A DNA stretch of 64,000 nucleotides from Amycolatopsis mongoliensis (GTDB lineage Bacteria > Actinomycetota > Actinomycetes > Mycobacteriales > Pseudonocardiaceae). The position numbers and the translations under genes were made by a program. Each line of letters starts with the position of its first letter. Positions within the stretch are counted from its first letter, which is position 1. The stretch is taken from contig NZ_CP127295.1 of NCBI RefSeq assembly GCF_030285665.1, forward strand, positions 5,704,001 to 5,768,000, given 5' to 3'. Shown here one piece after another: positions 1 to 8,726 of the stretch. Below the pieces are notes generated by a model. It did not search any database and was not told the DNA's origin. It saw only the letters and a program-made list of their open reading frames with translations.

Positions 1-251
1 TGCTGTTCGCGATCGCCAGGGTGCGGGCGGACGCCGAGGGCATCGAGGTCCGGAACGTGCTGGTGACCCGGCGCTTCGCCTGGAGCGACGTGCTTTCGGT
101 GAGTTTCCCCGACGGCGCTTCGTGGGCGCGGCTGGAGCTGCCGGACGACGAGTACCACGCGGTGATGGCGGTGCAGGCGGTGGACCGGGACCGGGCGGTG
201 GAAGCGGTCCGGGCACTGCGGAAGCTGCACCGCGCGGCCACCAGCGGCTGA
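1..251 (+). CDS. PH-domain protein, C-terminal part (5' truncated)
   Basis: The open frame runs in from the window edge (first full codon at position 3) and stops at 249-251, so only the last ~82 residues are present. The visible part has alternating beta-strand segments (GIEVRNVLVTRRFAWSDVL, then SWARLELPDD) and a C-terminal helix (RDRAVEAVRALRKLH). This is the usual ending of small actinobacterial bacterial-PH domain proteins, which are membrane-associated and mostly uncharacterised. A GTG at 21 could be read as a start, but the coding pattern continues upstream of it, so truncation is more likely. The family assignment rests on overall pattern, not on a catalytic motif. Confidence 0.6.
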   Translation, partial: LFAIARVRADAEGIEVRNVLVTRRFAWSDVLSVSFPDGASWARLELPDDEYHAVMAVQAVDRDRAVEAVRALRKLHRAATSG

Positions 252-265
252 CCGGCAGCTCTCAA

Positions 266-350
266 GCGCCCCAATGTGGCGTTGGTAGCGTCCCACGCAC
301 CGAACGCCACATTGGGTGCGCTGGACGCACCGAACGCCACATTGGGGCGC
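266..350. repeat. Inverted and direct repeat cluster between convergent genes
   Basis: An 18-nt arm at 266-283 (GCGCCCCAATGTGGCGTT) is perfectly complementary to 333-350. A further copy of the second arm lies at 295-316, giving a 22-nt direct repeat (ACGCACCGAACGCCACATTG + GG) with 325-346. The cluster lies between the PH-domain gene and the convergent exonuclease gene. It could act as a bidirectional terminator; it lacks a clear T-run, so that role is inferred. Confidence 0.6.
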
Positions 351-361
351 TCGGGCCGGTG

Positions 362-1141
362 TCAGAGATCCAGGTCCACCACGATCGGTGCGTGGTCCGA
401 CGGGCCCTTCCCCTTCCGCGCATTGCGGTCCACATAGGAATCCGTCACCGCGCCGGAAAACGCGGCGTTCCCGTACACGAGATCGATCCGCATCCCCTTG
501 TTGTTGGGGAAGTTCCCCGCCCGGTAGTCCCAGTACGTGAACGGATGGTCGTACTTCAGCGGCCGCGGGAACACGTCCGACAACCCGAGATCCCGCAGCC
601 GCGCCAAGGCATCCCGCTCCGGCTTCGTCACGTGGGTCGACTCCGCGAACACCGCGATGTCCCAGACGTCCGCGTCCGTCGGAGCGACGTTGAAATCCCC
701 CAGCACCGCGAACGGCCCGGACGAAGACAGCTCCGAAGAAACCAGCGACCGCAACGCCTCCAGCCACTCCAGCTTGTACGCGTAGTGCGGGTTGTCCGGC
801 TCGCGCCCGTTCGGCACGTACACCGACCACACCCGCACGCCCCCACACGTCGCCCCGATCGCGCGCGCCTCCGCGGCCCCGTCGAACCGCGGCTCGCCCG
901 GCAGCCCGCGCACCACGTCGGACAGCCCCACCCGGGACACGATCCCGACGCCGTTCCAGCGCCCCAGCCCGTACGCGGCGACCTCGTACCCGAGCGCCTC
1001 GACCTCGGCGAACGGGAACTTCTCCGTCGGGCTCTTCAGCTCCTGCAGGCACAGCACGTCCGGCGCGGTCTGCTCCAGGAAGTCCAGCACGCGCGGCAGG
1101 CGGGGGACGATGGAGTTCACGTTCCAGGTGACGATCCGCAT
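362..1141 (-). CDS. xthA: Exodeoxyribonuclease III
   Basis: Mg2+-dependent exonuclease III/AP-endonuclease of the EEP superfamily: it cleaves 5' of abasic sites in base-excision repair and degrades 3' ends of duplex DNA. All family blocks are present in order in 259 aa: MRIVTWNVNS at the N-terminus, LCLQELK with the metal-binding Glu, the YVPNG block, GDFNVAPTDADVWD, RIDLVY and the C-terminal SDHAPIVVDL with the catalytic Asp-His. The start chosen is the ATG of MRIVTWNVNS at 1141; an ATG eight codons upstream only adds residues not seen in the family. It is convergent with the truncated PH-domain gene. Length and motifs are normal, so it is probably active. Confidence 0.93.
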   Translation of the reverse strand: MRIVTWNVNSIVPRLPRVLDFLEQTAPDVLCLQELKSPTEKFPFAEVEALGYEVAAYGLGRWNGVGIVSRVGLSDVVRGLPGEPRFDGAAEARAIGATCGGVRVWSVYVPNGREPDNPHYAYKLEWLEALRSLVSSELSSSGPFAVLGDFNVAPTDADVWDIAVFAESTHVTKPERDALARLRDLGLSDVFPRPLKYDHPFTYWDYRAGNFPNNKGMRIDLVYGNAAFSGAVTDSYVDRNARKGKGPSDHAPIVVDLDL

Positions 1142-1214
1142 GCCCGCGAGCATCCCACACCCCACCGACAGGAACGGGACGGCGCCGACGCGCCGCCCCG
1201 TTCGAAGAGAACCC

Positions 1215-1937
1215 TCAGACGCCCGCGGTCGTCCGGATCCAGGACCGGCTCGAAGCCACGCTCGCGTAGTTGTTCGTGCCGCGCGTGTTCGTCCCGCTCT
1301 GGTTCTGGACCGTCGACGCGACGCCGACCTGCACGCCGCCCGACACCTGGGGCCCGCCCGAGTCGCCCTTCCACGCCGACCCGTTGATCCCGACGCTCTG
1401 GATCGCGCGGCCGCCGTAGGCGTCCGTGGACCGGCCGGTGACCTGGACGTTCGCCGTCTTCAGCGCCGACGCCGGCGGGCCGGTCGGGGTCGTGCGGCCC
1501 CAGCCGTAGAGCTGGTTGGTGCTGCCGGTCGACGGGTCCGCGCTGCCCAGCGCGATCGGGCCGGCGCTGGTCGCCGAGGCCAGGTGCAGCAGCGCGATGT
1601 CGCCGTTCGGGGACTCGTACTTGCCGTCGACGGCGATCTCCGTGCCGGAGAACAGCGTGTTGCTGCCGACCTTGACGTGCATGCCCGAGCCGTCCTGGTC
1701 GAGGCAGTGCACCGCCGTCATGACCCAGCGCGCGGCGATCACCGTGCCGGAGCAGTTGAAGCCCTGGAAGTCACGGCCGGGCGTGTTCACGTACACCTGG
1801 GCGCCCCACGAAACGGTGGGGGCGGTGGTGCCGCCGACGATGTTCGGCTGGACGCCGGCGGACGCGACGGCGCCACCCGCGAGGGTCAGCGCGACGGCGG
1901 CCGTGCACGCGGCGCCGAGGGTGCGGAGAGTGCTCAC
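1215..1937 (-). CDS. Secreted trypsin-like serine protease (S1 family)
   Basis: 240-aa exported chymotrypsin-fold protease. The N-terminus is a signal peptide (STLRTLGAACTAAVALTLAGG, cleavage near ASA), closely followed by the mature-type start NIVGG. The catalytic triad is visible: His in TAVHC, Asp in NGDIALL and Ser in GDSGGP. Cysteines flanking the His fit a disulfide. The GTG at 1937 was chosen because an AAGGA ribosome site lies 8 nt before it; the longer in-frame ATG at 2009 would put 24 non-signal residues in front. Likely an extracellular or cell-wall protease; the substrate is unknown. It is transcribed away from uvrC, with a 46-bp palindrome between them. Confidence 0.88.
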   Translation of the reverse strand: MSTLRTLGAACTAAVALTLAGGAVASAGVQPNIVGGTTAPTVSWGAQVYVNTPGRDFQGFNCSGTVIAARWVMTAVHCLDQDGSGMHVKVGSNTLFSGTEIAVDGKYESPNGDIALLHLASATSAGPIALGSADPSTGSTNQLYGWGRTTPTGPPASALKTANVQVTGRSTDAYGGRAIQSVGINGSAWKGDSGGPQVSGGVQVGVASTVQNQSGTNTRGTNNYASVASSRSWIRTTAGV

Positions 1938-2058
1938 GGTGGTGATCCTTTCGGACGGGGGCCGGATCGGCCGGTCGGAAAGTAACCACCGCGTCACCCG
2001 GGGCGACACCTACCGAAGTCGGAACCGGACGAACACCCTACTTCCGGCGGTGCAAGTG

Positions 2059-2104
2059 GTCGTGAGTGTTTAGGGCGGTTCTAACCGCCCTAAACACTCA
2101 CGAC
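2059..2104. repeat. Perfect 22-bp inverted repeat between divergent genes
   Basis: Arms at 2059-2080 and 2083-2104 are fully complementary and separated by only 2 nt (CT), so the element is almost a pure 46-bp palindrome. Each arm reads GTCGTGAGTGTTTAGGGCGG plus TT. It sits between the divergent protease and uvrC genes, where a conventional end-of-operon terminator is not expected. Confidence 0.85.
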
Positions 2105-2151
2105 CGGCTGCGGCAGACCGGGGGGCGGCGGGGACTGTCGGTGGTGGCCCA

Positions 2152-2157
2152 TAAGCT
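2152..2157 (+). promoter_or_regulatory. Candidate -10 box of a leaderless uvrC promoter
   Basis: TAAGCT lies exactly 6 nt before the uvrC GTG, which fits the actinobacterial TANNNT -10 and places the transcription start at or within a base or two of the start codon. No ribosome site with workable spacing exists, in agreement with leaderless translation. Confidence 0.5.
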
Positions 2158-2163
2158 GGGGGA

Positions 2164-4119
2164 GTGGCTGACCCGACCACCTACCGACCCGCTCCGGGAA
2201 GCATCCCGGAGGCCCCTGGCGTGTACAAGTTCCGCGACGCGACCAAGCGGGTCATCTACGTCGGCAAGGCGAAAAGCCTGCGCAGCAGGCTGAACTCCTA
2301 CTTCGCCGACCTCTCCGGCCTGCACCCGCGCACCCGGCAGATGGTCACCACGGCCGCGAGCGTCGAGTGGACCGTCGTCACCACCGAGGTCGAGGCGCTG
2401 CAGCTCGAGTACAACTGGATCAAGGAGTTCGACCCGCGGTTCAACGTCCGCTACCGCGACGACAAGAGCTACCCGGTGCTCGCGGTGACGCTGAACGAGG
2501 AGTTCCCCCGCCTGCACGTCTACCGCGGCGCGCGCAAGAAGGGCGTCCGGTACTTCGGGCCGTACTCGCACGCCTGGGCCATCCGCGAGACCCTCGACCT
2601 GCTGCTGCGCGTGTTCCCGGCGCGCACCTGCTCGGCCGGCGTCTTCCGGCGGCACGGCCAGATCGGCCGGCCCTGCCTGCTCGGCTACATCGACAAGTGC
2701 TCGGCGCCGTGCGTCGGGCGCGTCTCGGCCGACGAGCACCGCGACATCGTCGAGGACTTCTGCGACTTCCTGGCCGGCAAGACCGACGTCATGATCAAGC
2801 GCCTCGAAACCGAGATGGCGGCCGCGTCCGAGGACCTCGAGTTCGAGCGCGCGGCCCGGCTGCGCGACGACCTCGGCGCGCTCCGGCGGGCCATGGAGAA
2901 GCAGGCCGTCGTGTTCGGCGACGGCAGGGACGCCGACGTCGTGGCGTTCGCCCACGACGAGCTGGAGGCCGCGGTCCAGGTCTTCCACGTCCGCGGCGGC
3001 CGGGTCCGCGGACAGCGCGGCTGGGTGATCGACAAGGCCGAGGAGATGGACGTCCCGGCGCTGGTCGACCACTTCATCACCCAGTTCTACGGCGAGCAGG
3101 CCGAGCTCCAGGCGCGCGACGACGTCGACTCCGGCCCGGTCGTGCCGCGCGAGGTCCTGGTGCCCGAGCTGCCCGCCGACGCCGACGCGCTCGCCGAGTG
3201 GCTGACCGGGCTGCGCGGCTCGAAGGTGCAGGTCCGGGTGCCGCAGCGCGGCGACAAGAAGGCCCTCGCCGAGACCGTGGAGCGCAATGCCGGCGAGGCG
3301 TTCACCCAGCACAAGCTGCGCCGTGCCGGCGACCTGACGGCGCGCTCGGCGGCGCTCACCGAGCTGCAGGAGTTCCTGGCTCTCGACACCGCGCCGCTGC
3401 GCATCGAGTGCATCGACATCAGCCACATCCAGGGCAGTGACGTCGTGGCGTCGCTCGTCGTGTTCGAGGACGGGCTCGCGCGCAAGTCCGAGTACCGGCG
3501 CTTCGCGCTGCGCGAGGCGGCCGAAGAGGGCGACGTCGCGTCGATCGCCGAGGTCGTGCGAAGGCGGTTCCACCGCTATCTGAAGGAGACCGCCGAGGAG
3601 ACGGATTCGTCGAAGCCCGGCATCGACCCGGAGACCGGGCGGCCGAAGAAGTTCGCCTACCCACCGAACCTGCTGGTCGTCGACGGCGCGGGCCCGCAGG
3701 CCACCGCGGCCGCGGACGTGCTGGCCGAGCTGGGCATCACCGACATCTCCGTGATCGGGCTGGCGAAGCGGCTCGAAGAGGTGTGGCTGCCCGCCGACCC
3801 CGACCCGGTGATCCTGCCGCGGACGTCGGAGGGGCTGTACCTGCTCCAGCGCCTGCGTGACGAGGCCCACCGGTTCGCCATCACCTACCACCGCGAGAAG
3901 CGCTCCAAGCGGCTGCAGACGTCCGAATTGGACAGTGTGCCCGGGCTGGGGCAGGCTCGCCGCACCGCGTTGATCAAGCACTTCGGCTCGGTGAAGAAGC
4001 TCAAGCAGGCCAGGATCGAAGAGATCGAGGCGGTGCCCGGCTTCGGCAGGCGCACCGCGGAGGCCGTGGTCGCCGCGCTGGCCGGGGAGTCCGGTGCGGG
4101 TCCGAAAGCAGGGGAGTAG
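2164..4119 (+). CDS. uvrC: Excinuclease ABC subunit C
   Basis: UvrC makes both incisions around a lesion in UvrAB-directed nucleotide-excision repair. The 651-aa protein has the GIY-YIG nuclease domain near residues 17-95 ([22 protein letters not shown]), four cysteines of the family around CSAGV and CSAPCVG, a UVR helical motif near residues 205-240 ([13 protein letters not shown]) for UvrB contact, an RNase H-like nuclease domain with IECIDISH and VVDGAGPQ, and tandem helix-hairpin-helix motifs at the C-terminus ([16 protein letters not shown]). The start at [15 protein letters not shown] matches family N-termini. It is followed 8 nt later by rapZ, the first of a coupled uvrC-rapZ-yvcK-whiA run conserved across Actinobacteria. 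Length is normal. Confidence 0.97.
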   Translation: MADPTTYRPAPGSIPEAPGVYKFRDATKRVIYVGKAKSLRSRLNSYFADLSGLHPRTRQMVTTAASVEWTVVTTEVEALQLEYNWIKEFDPRFNVRYRDDKSYPVLAVTLNEEFPRLHVYRGARKKGVRYFGPYSHAWAIRETLDLLLRVFPARTCSAGVFRRHGQIGRPCLLGYIDKCSAPCVGRVSADEHRDIVEDFCDFLAGKTDVMIKRLETEMAAASEDLEFERAARLRDDLGALRRAMEKQAVVFGDGRDADVVAFAHDELEAAVQVFHVRGGRVRGQRGWVIDKAEEMDVPALVDHFITQFYGEQAELQARDDVDSGPVVPREVLVPELPADADALAEWLTGLRGSKVQVRVPQRGDKKALAETVERNAGEAFTQHKLRRAGDLTARSAALTELQEFLALDTAPLRIECIDISHIQGSDVVASLVVFEDGLARKSEYRRFALREAAEEGDVASIAEVVRRRFHRYLKETAEETDSSKPGIDPETGRPKKFAYPPNLLVVDGAGPQATAAADVLAELGITDISVIGLAKRLEEVWLPADPDPVILPRTSEGLYLLQRLRDEAHRFAITYHREKRSKRLQTSELDSVPGLGQARRTALIKHFGSVKKLKQARIEEIEAVPGFGRRTAEAVVAALAGESGAGPKAGE

Positions 4120-4127
4120 GGAACACA

Positions 4128-5018
4128 GTGAGTGCGCAAGAAGAAATCCGCGGGTCCGGCATGGAGGTCGCGGTCGTGTCCGGGTTGTCCGGGGCGGGCC
4201 GCAGCACCGCGGCCAAGTGCCTGGAGGACCTGGGCTGGTTCGTCGTCGACAACCTGCCCCCGGAGCTGATTGCGACCATGGTCGAGCTGGGCGCGCAGGC
4301 GCGCGGCGCGATCACGAAGGTGGCCGTCGTCATGGACGTGCGCTCGCGCGCGTTCACCGACGACCTCGCCTCGGTGATCAAGGACCTGGACGCCCGGGGC
4401 TACAAGCCGCGCGTGCTGTTCCTGGAGGCGACCGACGCGGTGCTGGTCCGGCGCTTCGAGGCCGTCCGGCGTGGTCACCCGATGCAGGGTGACGGCCGGC
4501 TGGCCGACGGCATCACGGCGGAGCGGACGCTGCTGGAGCCGCTGCGCGAAGAGGCCGACCTGGTGCTCGACACCTCGTCGCTGTCGGTGCACGACCTGCG
4601 CGCCAAGATCGAAGACGCGTTCGGCTCCGAGGCGAGCACCCAGACCCGGGTCACCGTGCTGTCCTTCGGCTACAAGTACGGCCTGCCGATGGACGCCGAC
4701 CTGGTGATGGACGTCCGGTTCCTGCCGAACCCGTTCTGGATCCCGGAGCTGCGCGAGCACACGGGCCTCGACGGCGAGGTCCGCAATTACGTCCTCTCGC
4801 AGGAGGGCGCCGAGGAGTTCCTCGACCGCTACCACCAGCTGCTGCGGCTGATCGGCGCCGGCTACAAGCGCGAGGGCAAGCGGTACCTGACGCTGGCCGT
4901 CGGCTGCACCGGCGGCAAGCACCGCAGCGTGGCGCTGTCCGTGGAGCTCGCCCAGCGTCTGTCCAAAGAGGACGGAATGGCCGTGAAGGTGGTGCACCGC
5001 GACCTTGGTCGTGAATAA
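4128..5018 (+). CDS. rapZ: RapZ-family nucleotide-binding protein
   Basis: P-loop protein of the RapZ (YvcJ) family, 296 aa. In E. coli RapZ controls decay of GlmZ and so amino-sugar synthesis; in Gram-positives it is a GTP/ATPase of less clear role. The Walker A is GLSGAGRST near residues 18-26, followed by the hallmark LEDLGWFVVDNLPPEL. The C-terminal domain contains the conserved SFGYKYGLP, DVRFLPNPFW and GCTGGKHRSVA blocks. A GTG start at 4128 follows the uvrC stop by 8 nt. Its 3' end overlaps yvcK, indicating translational coupling. The regulatory target in this organism cannot be read from the sequence. Confidence 0.93.
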   Translation: MSAQEEIRGSGMEVAVVSGLSGAGRSTAAKCLEDLGWFVVDNLPPELIATMVELGAQARGAITKVAVVMDVRSRAFTDDLASVIKDLDARGYKPRVLFLEATDAVLVRRFEAVRRGHPMQGDGRLADGITAERTLLEPLREEADLVLDTSSLSVHDLRAKIEDAFGSEASTQTRVTVLSFGYKYGLPMDADLVMDVRFLPNPFWIPELREHTGLDGEVRNYVLSQEGAEEFLDRYHQLLRLIGAGYKREGKRYLTLAVGCTGGKHRSVALSVELAQRLSKEDGMAVKVVHRDLGRE

Positions 5019-6012
5019 CGTGCGCGCGGTCGCCCTCGGGGGCGGCCACGGTCTGCACGCCACGTTGTCCGCGGTGCGGCGGGTGACCCCCGACGTCACC
5101 GCGATCGTCACCGTGGCCGACGACGGCGGATCGTCCGGCCGGCTGCGGCGCGAGCTCGGGCTGCTGCCGCCGGGCGACCTCCGGCAGGCTTTCGCCGCCT
5201 TCGCCGCGGAGGACGGCGGCACGCTGTGGGCCGAGGTGTTCCAGCACCGCTTCGGCGGCGACGGCGCGCTGGCCGGGCACGCGGTGGGGAACCTGCTGCT
5301 GGCCGGCCTGTTCGAGGTGCTCGGCGACCCGGTGGCCGCGCTCGACGAGGCGTGCCGCCTGATGGGCGTCTCGGGCCGGGTGCTGCCGATGTCGCCGGAG
5401 CCCTTGGAGATCGTGGGCCAGGTCAGCGGCCTCGACAGCGAGGACCCGGCGGCGCTGCGCACGATCCGCGGGCAGGTCGCCGTGGCGTCGACGCCGGGGC
5501 AGGTGCAACGCGTCAGCCTGCACTCGACGCGCAGCCCGGGGCGGCCGCCGCAGGCGTGCGAGGAAGCGGTGGCGGCGGTCCTGAACGCCGACGTCGTCTT
5601 CCTCGGCCCGGGCTCCTGGTTCACGAGCGTTTTACCTCATCTGCTCGTGCCCGGCCTGCACGACGCCCTCGTGAAAACCACCGCGACGAAGGTGCTCGTG
5701 CTCAACCTTGTCCCCCAGCCGGGGGAAACCGCGGGGTTCTCCCCGGAGCGGCACCTGGACGTACTCTTCGAGCACGCGCCCGATCTGCGGGTCGACGCGG
5801 TGATCGCGGACCGCGATTCCGTGCCCGACCCGGCGAATCTCCGGCGCGCGGCGGAACGGCTCGGCGGACGCGCACACCTGGGGGCGGTGGGCGACCCGGA
5901 AGTGGCGGGACGGCATGATCCTGATGCGCTCGCGCGATGCATGCGGGAGGCTCTCGGTCTCGGCAGGGACGGGGAGCACGGGGGAGGAGCGAAAGGCAGG
6001 GAGGGGCAGTAA
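5011..6012 (+). CDS. yvcK: YvcK/CofD-like gluconeogenesis factor
   Basis: 333-aa member of the YvcK/CofD-like family. In Bacillus and mycobacteria it binds UDP-sugars and is needed for cell-wall homeostasis on gluconeogenic carbon. Diagnostic motifs are [12 protein letters not shown] at the N-terminus, [32 protein letters not shown] and the [15 protein letters not shown] block. The start is uncertain: GTG 5011 is chosen because it overlaps the rapZ stop, but TTG 5005 and GTG 5020 are also in frame and none has a strong ribosome site. The stop codon shares one base with the whiA start. It forms the middle of the rapZ-yvcK-whiA unit. Confidence 0.92.
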   Translation: MNNVRAVALGGGHGLHATLSAVRRVTPDVTAIVTVADDGGSSGRLRRELGLLPPGDLRQAFAAFAAEDGGTLWAEVFQHRFGGDGALAGHAVGNLLLAGLFEVLGDPVAALDEACRLMGVSGRVLPMSPEPLEIVGQVSGLDSEDPAALRTIRGQVAVASTPGQVQRVSLHSTRSPGRPPQACEEAVAAVLNADVVFLGPGSWFTSVLPHLLVPGLHDALVKTTATKVLVLNLVPQPGETAGFSPERHLDVLFEHAPDLRVDAVIADRDSVPDPANLRRAAERLGGRAHLGAVGDPEVAGRHDPDALARCMREALGLGRDGEHGGGAKGREGQ

Positions 6013-7007
6013 TGGCGATGACCGCCGCGGTGAAGGACGAACTGAGCCGGCTGGAGATCACGAAGGTCGGGCCGCGCCGGGCGGAGGTCGCGTCGCTGCT
6101 TCGCTTCGCCGGCGGGCTGCACATCGTGGCCGGCCGGGTGGTCGTGGAGGCGGAGCTGGACACGGGCTCGGTCGCGCGACGGCTGCGCAAGGAGATCCAC
6201 GAGCTGTACGGCCACCACTCGGACGTCCACGTCATCACCGCCAGCGGCGGGCTGCGCAAGGGCACCCGGTACGTGGTGCGCGTGGTCAAGGACGGTGAAG
6301 GCCTGGCCCGGCAGACCGGGCTGATCGACCAGCGCGGCCGCCCGGTGCGCGGGCTGCCCGCGGCCGTGGTGTCCGGCGGAGTGGCCGACGCGGAGGCGGC
6401 GTGGCGGGGAGCGTTCCTCGCGCACGGCTCGCTGACCGAACCGGGCCGCTCGTCGTCGCTCGAGGTGACGTGCCCGGGTCCGGAGGCGGCGCTGGCGCTC
6501 GTCGGCGCGGCCCGGCGGATGGGCATCCAGGCGAAGTCCCGCGAGGTCCGCGGGGCCGACCGCGTGGTGGTCCGCGACGGTGACGCGATCGGCGCGCTGC
6601 TGACCCGCCTGGGCGCGCACACGAGCGTCCTGCAGTGGGAGGAACGCCGCATGCGCCGCGAGGTCCGCGCGACGGCCAACCGCCTGGCCAACTTCGACGA
6701 CGCGAACCTGCGCCGCTCGGCCCGCGCGGCGGTGGCGGCGGCGGCCCGGGTGGAGCGGGCGCTGGAGATCCTGGGCGACACGGCCCCGGACCACCTGCTG
6801 GCGGCGGGCAAGCTCCGGCTGTCCAACCGGCAGGCGTCGCTGGAAGAGCTGGGCCAGCTGTCGGACCCGCAGATGACGAAGGACGCGGTGGCCGGGCGCA
6901 TCCGCCGCCTGCTGGCGATGGCGGACAAGCGGGCCAAGGACCTGAACATCCCGGACACCGAGTCCGCGGTCACGCCGGAGATGCTCGAAGAAGAAGAAGA
7001 CGCGTAG
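6012..7007 (+). CDS. whiA: Sporulation transcription regulator WhiA
   Basis: WhiA is a DNA-binding protein with a LAGLIDADG homing-endonuclease-like N-terminal fold and a C-terminal helix-turn-helix. In Streptomyces it works with WhiB to start sporulation septation. The 331-aa protein matches end to end: [83 protein letters not shown], and a C-terminal HTH around [22 protein letters not shown]. The start is the ATG sharing one base with the yvcK stop and preceded by GAGGGG; an upstream in-frame start would add 25 Arg/Gly-rich residues not found in the family. A conserved neighbour of yvcK in nearly all Gram-positives. Confidence 0.96.
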   Translation: MAMTAAVKDELSRLEITKVGPRRAEVASLLRFAGGLHIVAGRVVVEAELDTGSVARRLRKEIHELYGHHSDVHVITASGGLRKGTRYVVRVVKDGEGLARQTGLIDQRGRPVRGLPAAVVSGGVADAEAAWRGAFLAHGSLTEPGRSSSLEVTCPGPEAALALVGAARRMGIQAKSREVRGADRVVVRDGDAIGALLTRLGAHTSVLQWEERRMRREVRATANRLANFDDANLRRSARAAVAAAARVERALEILGDTAPDHLLAAGKLRLSNRQASLEELGQLSDPQMTKDAVAGRIRRLLAMADKRAKDLNIPDTESAVTPEMLEEEEDA

Positions 7008-7029
7008 CGCGCGAGCGCCGCTGTGGGCG

Positions 7030-7533
7030 TCAGCTGTCGTCGGCCGCGTGTCGTGCGTTTCGGGCCGGTCGCATCGACTCGCGCCGGCGGCCGGCCCGGG
7101 CGTCGCAGCGGGCCTGCCAGGGCGAGGGGGCGAGACGCCGGGTCACCAGCAGCTCGCCGGGCACGTACTCATTGCCGCCGGCGGTGACCTCGAGCCCGGC
7201 CGCGGTGAGGATCTTCCGCATCGCTTCGCTCATCGCCGTGCCGGTTTCGTTCAGCAGCCGCGAGAACGCGGCGGCTTCGGGGACTTCGCGGTGCGGGTCG
7301 TCGCCCCAGGCCTCCTGCCCGCCGTCCAGGAGCAGGGCATGCTGCCGCCACTCGACCAGCACGCCGTGCAGGTCCGGCAGGCCGACCGACGCGAGGGCGC
7401 CGGCCACGCCCACCGGGCGCTCGCCCGGGACGACCGGCAACCCGGCCGCCGCCGGCTCCGCCTGGACGATCCGCGTGAGGACGTCGAGCCGCTGCCGTCG
7501 GCTCGGCTCGTGCTCGGTGAGCTCTCCGGTCAT
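7030..7533 (-). CDS. Hypothetical protein, 167 aa
   Basis: Function not recognised. The reading is supported by an AGGGGGAGGGG ribosome site just before the ATG at 7533 and by typical GC-rich third positions. The protein is mostly acidic and helical in its first two thirds (VLVEWRQHALLLDGG, FSRLLNETGTAMSEAMRKIL), with a short GLEVTAGGNEYVPGELLVTRRL segment, and ends in an Arg/Ala-rich tail that looks disordered. There are no membrane segments, signal peptide or catalytic motif. It is convergent with whiA (22 bp apart) and divergent from gpgS, so it is probably a single-gene transcript. Confidence 0.6.
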   Translation of the reverse strand: MTGELTEHEPSRRQRLDVLTRIVQAEPAAAGLPVVPGERPVGVAGALASVGLPDLHGVLVEWRQHALLLDGGQEAWGDDPHREVPEAAAFSRLLNETGTAMSEAMRKILTAAGLEVTAGGNEYVPGELLVTRRLAPSPWQARCDARAGRRRESMRPARNARHAADDS

Positions 7534-7702
7534 CCGGGTCCCCTCCCCCTGCCGAGGCGAGATCCTCTGCCCGCGCCGGGGTTAACGGGATCGGTGCCGC
7601 GCGGTCCATCTCGTAACACGCCGGTAGCACCCCGGCGCGACCGCCGAAACGCGGGACCTCGAACCTCGGGAAGGGATAGGCCGAACGAGGGAAGGGGACA
7701 GC

Positions 7703-8725
7703 ATGCGTAACGCACGCTTGCAGGTGACGCCGGAGGTCGGCACCTGGCTCGCCCGGCGCAGCAGCAAGGCAGGCGACTGGACGGCGGAAGACCTGGTCGC
7801 GGCCAAACGCGGCACCACGGTCTCCGTGGTCATCCCGGCCCGGAACGAGGAAGCCACCGTCGGTGCGATCGTCACCGCCATCCGCGAGGAGCTCCAGGAG
7901 CGGCACCCGCTGGTCGACGAGATCCTCGTCGTCGACAGCCACTCGACCGACAGCACCGCCGAGGTGGCCGCCGCGGCCGGGGCACGGGTCGTCGCGCAGG
8001 ACGGCGTCTTCCCCGCCCTCGAAGGGTTGCAGGGCAAGGGCGAGGCGCTGTGGAAGGGGGTCGCGGCGACGACCGGCGACCTCGTCGTCTTCGTCGACGG
8101 CGACCTCTACGACTTCACCACGAGCTACGTCACCGGGCTGCTCGGCCCGCTGCTCACCGACCCGTCCGTGGCCTACGTCAAGGGCTTCTACCACCGCCCG
8201 CTCAACGGCGTGGCCGGCAGCGAGCCCGAAGGCGGCGGCCGCGTCACCGAGCTCGTCGCGCGGCCGCTGCTCAACATGTTCTGGCCGGAGCTCGCCGGGT
8301 TCGTGCAGCCCCTCGCCGGCGAGTACGCCGGGCGGCGCGAGGTGCTGGAGAGCATTCCGTTCGTGGTGAACTACGGCGTCGAGATCGGGCACCTCATCGA
8401 CCTGGTGGAGCTGCGCGGCCTCGACGCGCTGGCCCAGGTCGACCTGGGCCACCGCGTGCACCGGCACCAGAGCACGCAGGCACTGGGCCGGATGTCCGGG
8501 CAGATCATGCAGACGCTGTTCGACCGCCTGGAGCGCTACGACCGGCTGGTCACGGCCATCCCGCCGGCCACGACGCTGGCGCAGTTCCAGCGCGGCGCGT
8601 CGGCGGACGGCGTCGAGCGGGAACTGGTGCTGACCGACCTGACGTCGCGGCAGCGCCCGCCGCTGGCGAGCCTGCCGGTCACGGTGCGGCCGGAGAACGA
8701 GCGGACCCTGCAGGACACCGCGTAG
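7703..8725 (+). CDS. gpgS: Glucosyl-3-phosphoglycerate synthase
   Basis: GT81 retaining glucosyltransferase that joins glucose from NDP-glucose to 3-phosphoglycerate, the first step towards glucosylglycerate and, in mycobacteria, methylglucose lipopolysaccharide. Evidence in the 340 aa: the GT-A start VSVVIPARNEEATVGAIV, LVVDSHSTDSTAEVA, GKGEALWKG, the metal-binding DGD in VVFVDGDLYDF, KGFYHRPL, and the acceptor-side block PLAGEYAGRREVLE..VNYGVEIGHLIDL. AGGGGACAG supplies a ribosome site before the ATG. Trehalose- and polysaccharide-related partners are not in the window. The short 3' gap to a convergent gene (1 nt) leaves no room for a separate terminator. Confidence 0.92.
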   Translation: MRNARLQVTPEVGTWLARRSSKAGDWTAEDLVAAKRGTTVSVVIPARNEEATVGAIVTAIREELQERHPLVDEILVVDSHSTDSTAEVAAAAGARVVAQDGVFPALEGLQGKGEALWKGVAATTGDLVVFVDGDLYDFTTSYVTGLLGPLLTDPSVAYVKGFYHRPLNGVAGSEPEGGGRVTELVARPLLNMFWPELAGFVQPLAGEYAGRREVLESIPFVVNYGVEIGHLIDLVELRGLDALAQVDLGHRVHRHQSTQALGRMSGQIMQTLFDRLERYDRLVTAIPPATTLAQFQRGASADGVERELVLTDLTSRQRPPLASLPVTVRPENERTLQDTA

Positions 8726-8726
8726 G

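Noticed and set aside
2098..3981. 627-aa minus-strand frame opposite uvrC
   Set aside because: It is an antisense shadow of uvrC: Arg/Leu/Gly/His-rich low-complexity translation and no domain, whereas the plus strand encodes complete UvrC motifs.
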